The notes under the pieces were generated by a model, which saw nothing but the letters and a program-made list of their open reading frames with translations, did no database searches and was not told where the DNA came from. Of a stretch of 64,000 bases of DNA, positions 59,720-64,000 are shown one piece after another; position 1 is the first letter of the stretch, and the number at the start of each line of letters is the position of its first letter. The translations under genes were made by a program, and so were the position numbers. The stretch comes from Bacteroidales bacterium (GTDB lineage: Bacteria > Bacteroidota > Bacteroidia > Bacteroidales > UBA932). Location: the NCBI GenBank assembly GCA_015060405.1, contig SUYN01000010.1, forward strand, positions 17,542 through 81,541. The letters run 5' to 3'.

Positions 59720-60559
59720 ATGAAAAAGTATTTATTTATCGCAGCCGCGATCACCGTTTTTGTATCATCTTGCGCTAAAAACGATTCAGCATCGATCGAA
59801 ATTAAGAATGATCCATCATCTAATCCATACGCAGAACTATCTGCTCAAATCGAAAGTCTGAATCAAGATTATCTAGTACCTGAAACAAGGGCAAAATGGT
59901 GGAAATACCTAATAACTGCAATAGTTGATGCTGGTGTCGGCCTAATAAATCTTGATGTAGGAGAAGCTATCTCTGCATCTACTTTCACTTGGAATGTACT
60001 TAAAGAAATCAAAGAAAAATCAACAACGTCTGCTACTGATGTGGCTTTGGAGCCATCCCTTAGAGCACCCGAAATATCTTTGACTAAGCTTGAAATCAGT
60101 GAAGGAAACAATGATGGTGAAATTCATAATACAGTTATATATAACTTGTATGATAGATACGGAGAAGAAATGTTTGAATTTGAATCAGAAGAACTCCTTT
60201 CACTAATTTCAACAGAGGTGTATAACTTAACAGGTTCATCACCTGTATCAAATGATACCAATATAGAAGCTTTCGCTGCTGAGATGGACACATACACCAG
60301 CGCATATCTTAGATCAAATTCTGTTAATGACTTCGTTACTGAACTTAAAGTATTGCACCCTGATAAAGCTGACGAACTCGAAGTTCTCAAAGTGTCGCTT
60401 GAAGGCTTTCAGTATGTAGATCCGGAAACAGATAATGGAGAATACGCAAAAAAGGTTGTAACTATAATTGAAGACTCTAATATTGATTCTACTTCTAAAG
60501 ATGCTTTGATTTCAGGAGTATCAATTGCTAATGCAAGTGTACGATTGTGGAATGAGTAA
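59720..60559 (+). CDS. Lipoprotein of unknown function with internal hydrophobic segment
   Basis: The 279-residue protein has a lipoprotein signal (TVFVSSC, Cys19). After a short spacer comes a hydrophobic, glycine-containing stretch (about residues 61-90; WWKYLITAIVDAGVGLINLD), then an acidic, helical C-terminal body. No domain was recognised. I start at MKKYLFIAAA; the longer reading would lack a signal. It lies 11 bp before a barrel gene, so the two are probably cotranscribed and both act at the outer membrane. Confidence 0.65.
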   Translation: MKKYLFIAAAITVFVSSCAKNDSASIEIKNDPSSNPYAELSAQIESLNQDYLVPETRAKWWKYLITAIVDAGVGLINLDVGEAISASTFTWNVLKEIKEKSTTSATDVALEPSLRAPEISLTKLEISEGNNDGEIHNTVIYNLYDRYGEEMFEFESEELLSLISTEVYNLTGSSPVSNDTNIEAFAAEMDTYTSAYLRSNSVNDFVTELKVLHPDKADELEVLKVSLEGFQYVDPETDNGEYAKKVVTIIEDSNIDSTSKDALISGVSIANASVRLWNE

Positions 60560-60570
60560 CGCCTACTATC

Positions 60571-61101
60571 ATGAAAGTAAAGATAATCTTATCTCTATTG
60601 GTCTTTAGTATAGCTTTGTGTTCCTATGCTCAGGGAAAGGGAAATGATAGTAGTGGCAGGCGCTATATATCGTTAGAGTATCTTGTTGCTGGAGAAGGGA
60701 ATTCTAATCTCAATAAGACAGACTTTGCCCTGAATGATTTTATGGTAAAAGTTGGTTATCAATTTAAGAATAAAATTTCGTTATATATCCCAATCACTCA
60801 GTCTCTCGCAAAAGAGAATTTATGCACTACCCGCAACTATTCTGACCAGACTCTTCTAGGTCTAGGGACAGAATACGAGATAAATACAAAACAGAATTCA
60901 TTTCTATTGGACTTATATGTTTCATCAACGATAAGACAAGCTCAGCAAAAGTATATGACAGCAACATTTATGGTAAAAGTTGCATCATTGAGGAATGCAT
61001 CTACGACAATTGGAATCGGCTTAATATACAATAAGCCATATACGAACACACTAGAAGACCGCTTCCTTTTAGGATTCTCCTGGGGATGTAGAATTTTCTA
61101 A
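60571..61101 (+). CDS. Small outer-membrane beta-barrel protein, function unknown
   Basis: The 176-residue protein has a signal peptide (IALCSYAQ) and alternating strands (DFMVKVGYQFKNKISLYIPI, LLGLGTEYEINTKQNSFLLD, TTIGIGLIYNKPYTN) ending in GFSWGCRIF with a terminal phenylalanine. It is predicted as a small outer-membrane barrel. It is the last gene of the AT-rich island and pairs with the upstream lipoprotein gene. No family could be named. Confidence 0.65.
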   Translation: MKVKIILSLLVFSIALCSYAQGKGNDSSGRRYISLEYLVAGEGNSNLNKTDFALNDFMVKVGYQFKNKISLYIPITQSLAKENLCTTRNYSDQTLLGLGTEYEINTKQNSFLLDLYVSSTIRQAQQKYMTATFMVKVASLRNASTTIGIGLIYNKPYTNTLEDRFLLGFSWGCRIF

Positions 61102-61116
61102 ACTACTTATTGCTAA

Positions 61117-61149
61117 ACAGCCTCTCAAACGAATAGTATGAGAGGCTGT
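61117..61149 (+). terminator. Hairpin after the barrel gene
   Basis: ACAGCCTCTCA (61117-61127) pairs perfectly with TGAGAGGCTGT (61139-61149). No T run follows directly. The gap 61150-61328 shows nothing else. Confidence 0.6.
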
Positions 61150-61328
61150 CCTGCGTATATAATAACTATACTTTAATGATATATCCCATAATAATATCGA
61201 ATGCGAGACACAGGATCAAGATACCAGTTAGAGGCATTTGCCAATATAATCAGGTATCCTTGCTATAATTCCCACTCCACTGGTATTATCCCTCAAAACA
61301 CCACCTTTCAGTGTCTAATCTCAATAAA

Positions 61329-61408
61329 ATTCCCAACCCATTACGATTTTCTTGCATTTCTCATCTAACAGCACTAATTTTGTTAAAAATTACCAACATA
61401 TTGGGAAT
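61329..61408 (+). promoter_or_regulatory. hipBST promoter with flanking dyad
   Basis: TTG (61352-61354), 20 bp and TAATTTTG (61375-61382) form a consensus promoter 26 bp before hipB. ATTCCCAA (61329-61336) and TTGGGAAT (61401-61408) form an inverted repeat on either side, a plausible HipB operator pair. Confidence 0.65.
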
Positions 61409-61600
61409 ATGAAAACTTTAGGGGCACAGATCAAAGAGCGCAGGAAAGCTCTAAAAATCACTCAACAGGAACTGGCTGATCTTGCGGGAATCAGCATAAA
61501 TACTGTTGTCGCGGCAGAACGCGGACAAGGAGATCCGAAGATCTCGACCTATCTGGCAATATGTAACGTCCTTGGACTTAAACTGACAGCACAGCTATGA
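61409..61600 (+). CDS. hipB: HipB-like XRE-family transcriptional regulator
   Basis: The 63-residue protein is a single XRE-type helix-turn-helix domain (LKITQQELADLAGISINTVV, then AAERGQGDPKIS). It is the DNA-binding member of a hip toxin-antitoxin operon. It probably binds the dyad around its promoter and autoregulates the operon. I start at MKTLGAQIKERR because an upstream methionine lies in the promoter. Its stop codon overlaps the hipS start (ATGA). Confidence 0.85.
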   Translation: MKTLGAQIKERRKALKITQQELADLAGISINTVVAAERGQGDPKISTYLAICNVLGLKLTAQL

Positions 61601-61923
61601 GACAATGTGAAATCTATCTGCACGGAATAAGATGCGGATTGCTAACTGAAGAGGACAACAGGGTCTACACATTCACCTATGACAAGGCATATCTCATTGG
61701 AGACAATGCAGAGCCGGTCAGTCTGACTCTGCCACTTCAGAGCGAGCCTCATACCTCCCCTTATCTATTCCCGGCATTCGCAAATATGCTCTCTGAAGGC
61801 GAGAACCGACAGGTTCAGTCACAGCTATTGAGGATCGATCCGGAAGATGACTTCGGCATTCTCCTGGCTACCTGCAGTACAGATACTATCGGAGCGATAA
61901 CAGTTAGACCAATCGAGCTATGA
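61597..61923 (+). CDS. hipS: HipS-like protein (HipA N-terminal subdomain)
   Basis: The 108-residue protein corresponds to the N-terminal subdomain of HipA as a separate gene: EIYLHGIRCGLLTEED, EPVSLTLPLQSEPH and PYLFPAFANMLSEGENRQ. In the HipBST system of pathogenic E. coli the equivalent small protein HipS is the antitoxin that neutralises HipT. The gene overlaps hipB upstream and hipT downstream, each by an ATGA, which fits a stoichiometric complex. Confidence 0.85.
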   Translation: MRQCEIYLHGIRCGLLTEEDNRVYTFTYDKAYLIGDNAEPVSLTLPLQSEPHTSPYLFPAFANMLSEGENRQVQSQLLRIDPEDDFGILLATCSTDTIGAITVRPIEL

Positions 61924-62918
61924 AGACATTGAATATATGTCCATCCACTTTAAAAGATGGATTCAGCACATACTCTCCGGTTGCAGTCAAAGCGCTTTTC
62001 GACGGCATCCAAGTCCCTCACATATTTCCAAGCCTGAGTCCTGAAGATGAAGCCGGCAGATCAAGTGAGCCGATAAAGAACATCGGCCGTATCTCCCTTT
62101 CAGGAGCTCAGCCAAAGTTTTCCGTAATCATCGGAGAGGATAACAAGTTGAGATACACACGTGACGGAGAACAAGGTACCTATATCCTTAAGCCGCGTCC
62201 GACCGGCTATCAGATCATCAATAGGGATTACTGTGCGGCAAATGAACACGTCACAATGCAGATTGCATCTCAAGTATACGGCATCGAGACAGCCGTGAAC
62301 GCTCTGTGTTTCTTTGAGGATGACAAGCCCGCATATATCACCCGCCGCTTTGATGTTCATCCGGAAGGCAAATACAAGCAGGAGGACTTTGCTGCACTGC
62401 TCGGCTGGAGCAAAGACAATGGAGGAAAGAACTTCAAATATGACAAGGCCAGTTACGAGGAATGTGCCGAGGTCATACATAAATATGTAAAGGCTGCATT
62501 GGTTGACATCAGACGATTCTATAGGATCATACTGTTCAATTTCGTAACCCTGAACGACGATGCACACCTGAAGAACTTCTCCCTCATAGAGAGAAACGGA
62601 GAATATCGTCTTTCACCGGCATACGATCTTGTAAACACATCCCTTCAAATTTACGAACCACGCATATTCGCCCTTGACAAAGGTTTGTTCAAGGAGGGAA
62701 TGAGCAAAGCAGACACCCACAGCGTCTGTTACGATGACTTTGTGGAATTCGGCCGTAGAATCGGACTTACTGACAGAGTGATCAAACAGGAGATAAAGAT
62801 GTTCCAGGAGCCAAGCCCTGAGGCTATAGAACTTATCGAGAAATCATTCCTGTCGGACGATCTCAAGAAGCAGTATATCACGGCATATAAGTTTAGGAGT
62901 AGGATGCTTAGCTTTTAA
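61920..62918 (+). CDS. hipT: HipT-like serine/threonine kinase toxin
   Basis: The 332-residue protein is a HipA-fold kinase lacking the N-terminal subdomain, as in HipT. The Gly-rich loop reads GRISLSGAQPKFSV, with Ser59 and Ser61 in the place of the autophosphorylated serines of HipT. Lysine is in YILKPRP, the catalytic loop is NFVTLNDDAHLKNFSLI, and a metal-binding PAYDLVNT segment follows. E. coli HipT phosphorylates tryptophanyl-tRNA synthetase; the target here is unknown. All kinase motifs are intact, so the toxin is probably active. A terminator follows at 63051-63084. Confidence 0.9.
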   Translation: MKTLNICPSTLKDGFSTYSPVAVKALFDGIQVPHIFPSLSPEDEAGRSSEPIKNIGRISLSGAQPKFSVIIGEDNKLRYTRDGEQGTYILKPRPTGYQIINRDYCAANEHVTMQIASQVYGIETAVNALCFFEDDKPAYITRRFDVHPEGKYKQEDFAALLGWSKDNGGKNFKYDKASYEECAEVIHKYVKAALVDIRRFYRIILFNFVTLNDDAHLKNFSLIERNGEYRLSPAYDLVNTSLQIYEPRIFALDKGLFKEGMSKADTHSVCYDDFVEFGRRIGLTDRVIKQEIKMFQEPSPEAIELIEKSFLSDDLKKQYITAYKFRSRMLSF

Positions 62919-63050
62919 GTACTATGTCATTATTTAAGTTGGAGGTGCAAACGTCCCAAAGCTAAACCAAAACTCAGAAATAAGATCCTCATATGTTTCA
63001 TTATTAGAAAAGCATATGAGTCATCTTCATTCCAAGTCAAAAGAATTACG

Positions 63051-63084
63051 AGGGCGTATATTATAATAAATACACCCTCTTTTA
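63051..63084 (+). terminator. Terminator of the hipBST operon
   Basis: GAGGGCGTAT (63051-63060) pairs with ATACACCCTC (63071-63080) with one mismatch and is followed by TTTT. Confidence 0.75.
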
Positions 63085-63103
63085 CCAACTTAAAAATATC
63101 CTA

Positions 63104-63460
63104 CTATTCTATAGTATACTCAGCTTGATTTAATCCTTCATTCACTAACTGAAAATTATCACATTCATTACGTCTAATAAAAATCCTAACAAAATAAGTA
63201 TCTAAGTTAGGGCTGTCCGCAATAATCAGAAGATGGTCTCCTGCAGTGAAAGGTCCGAAATCTTCAGACCAATATTCCTTGCAATAAAACCTTGTAACAT
63301 CGTTTCTGTTGAGTGAAGTCTGCACAAGAACATCTGTATATTCTATTACCGTACTGGAGGCAATCGCTTCTACTTCATAACGAACATAATACTGACTCTC
63401 AATGCGATCGCAGGCATTTAGAGTTAAGAAACAAAGGAATATGATGATATACCTATACAT
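63104..63460 (-). CDS. Small lipoprotein, function unknown
   Basis: The 118-residue protein has a lipoprotein signal (FLCFLTLNAC, Cys17) and a beta-rich body with two further cysteines (RFYCKEY and RRNECDNF). No family was recognised. The upstream gene lies 7 bp away on the same strand, so the two form an operon. It ends 185 bp after hipT on the opposite strand. Confidence 0.6.
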   Translation of the reverse strand: MYRYIIIFLCFLTLNACDRIESQYYVRYEVEAIASSTVIEYTDVLVQTSLNRNDVTRFYCKEYWSEDFGPFTAGDHLLIIADSPNLDTYFVRIFIRRNECDNFQLVNEGLNQAEYTIE

Positions 63461-63467
63461 ATTTCTA

Positions 63468-63869
63468 TCATTTTAATGGAACCATAATAAAATCAAGTTT
63501 GGCCGTTGAATAATAGTCTAAGATATACTGTTCGTCATCTTCATCTTTAATAATATAGTCATCAAAATATAGTTCTTTTGATCCTAAATCATCGGAACCT
63601 GTTTTGATTTTATACTTCATAGTACGTTCAAGTGAACTGCCATTATAATCAAAATCAAGTTCAAACTTATCTCCGACTTTAGCACCTAAACTGATTCCAT
63701 CCTGTGTGGTTAAAGTATCAGTAACCTCCATTTCAACCGTACCATCCAATTCGTATGCATGAATGTCGATTACAGATGAGCCTGAGCTAGGATCCCACTT
63801 ATCAAATTCTAGTGGAGTAGGCAAAAAATACCATTTCGGACTCAAATCATTTTTTGTTGCAATATACAC
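63468..63869 (-). CDS. Protein of unknown function, start uncertain
   Basis: The 133-residue reading is beta-rich and acidic (IDIHAYELDGTVEMEVTDTL, GAKVGDKFELDFDYNG). It has no signal peptide if it starts at the GTG at 63867-63869. In the same frame the codons upstream read sensibly (KSLFTQRKYVYIATKND) back to a stop near 63911, but contain no ATG. The gene may therefore have lost its 5' end. It lies 7 bp before the small lipoprotein gene. The AT-rich sequence from 63912 to the window end shows no gene. Confidence 0.45.
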   Translation of the reverse strand: MYIATKNDLSPKWYFLPTPLEFDKWDPSSGSSVIDIHAYELDGTVEMEVTDTLTTQDGISLGAKVGDKFELDFDYNGSSLERTMKYKIKTGSDDLGSKELYFDDYIIKDEDDEQYILDYYSTAKLDFIMVPLK

Positions 63870-64000
63870 ATACTTTCTTTGCGTAAATAAACTCTTGATT
63901 TGCCAACCTTAAATATCTATTTAATTATCAATTTATTACTTACTAATATTATGATTGTATTATAAATTTATAACATACAATTTGCATACAAAATCGGAGA

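Noticed and set aside
1..64000. tRNA or rRNA genes, prophage or conjugative elements
   Set aside because: No cloverleaf-type or rRNA sequence, integrase, structural phage gene or tra gene was seen. The only mobile-element trace is the transposase remnant near 56200-56575.

Overview
The window reads as chromosomal DNA of a member of Bacteroidales (Bacteroidota). The evidence is a SusC/SusD pair, DUF4831, DUF2795, DUF3244, MetallophosN/C-type phosphoesterases, and Bacteroidota-type promoters (TTG or TTTG, about 20 bp, then TAnnTTTG) in front of many genes. The genus cannot be fixed from the sequence alone. No rRNA or tRNA gene was seen.

Positions 1-46500 are mostly ordinary chromosome of moderate GC. 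A partial grpE runs off the left end. Next comes a plus-strand run at 721-17116: glpT, a lipoprotein phosphoesterase, susC, susD, a third surface lipoprotein, a small barrel, a periplasmic metallo-beta-lactamase-fold enzyme, a second phosphoesterase, and a phosphoesterase fused to a glycerophosphodiester phosphodiesterase (GDPD). This is most simply read as a system that binds, imports and hydrolyses glycerophosphodiester-containing material and delivers glycerol-3-phosphate to the cytoplasm through GlpT. A minus-strand housekeeping block follows: Uup-type ABC-F, TrkA, a glycosyltransferase, SlyD, PmbA/TldD, a zeta-toxin-like kinase, a TIGR02757 protein and two tandem POT peptide transporters. 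After that come a lipid A-type acyltransferase, DUF4831, PepD, a CotH-like lipoprotein, an OmpA-family protein, PurT, a HAD protein, an acyl-CoA/AMP ligase, a duplicated barrel/lipoprotein pair, HtpG, FolE and a DUF2795 protein.

Positions 46500-61150 form an AT-rich accessory island. It holds two related minus-strand structured RNAs. It also holds three copies, in different states, of a module made of a membrane lipoprotein with TPRs, a transmembrane helix and a C-terminal helix-turn-helix domain, followed by a small secreted DUF3244-like protein. One copy is frameshifted in a T7 tract, one is a ruin, and one is intact with an extra free-standing HTH protein. A three-gene signalling operon (PocR-like histidine kinase, lone receiver, two-helix membrane protein), an IS4-type transposase remnant and a lipoprotein/barrel pair complete it. 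Three promoters here share an upstream box, GTAAGGCG or a close variant, placed 7 bp before the -33 element.

The right end carries a tripartite hipB-hipS-hipT toxin-antitoxin operon and two small minus-strand genes of unknown function. The observations most worth checking are the paired structured RNAs, the CTGAC-N5-GTCAG palindrome shared by grpE and htpG, the shared promoter box of the island, and the PocR-kinase operon.
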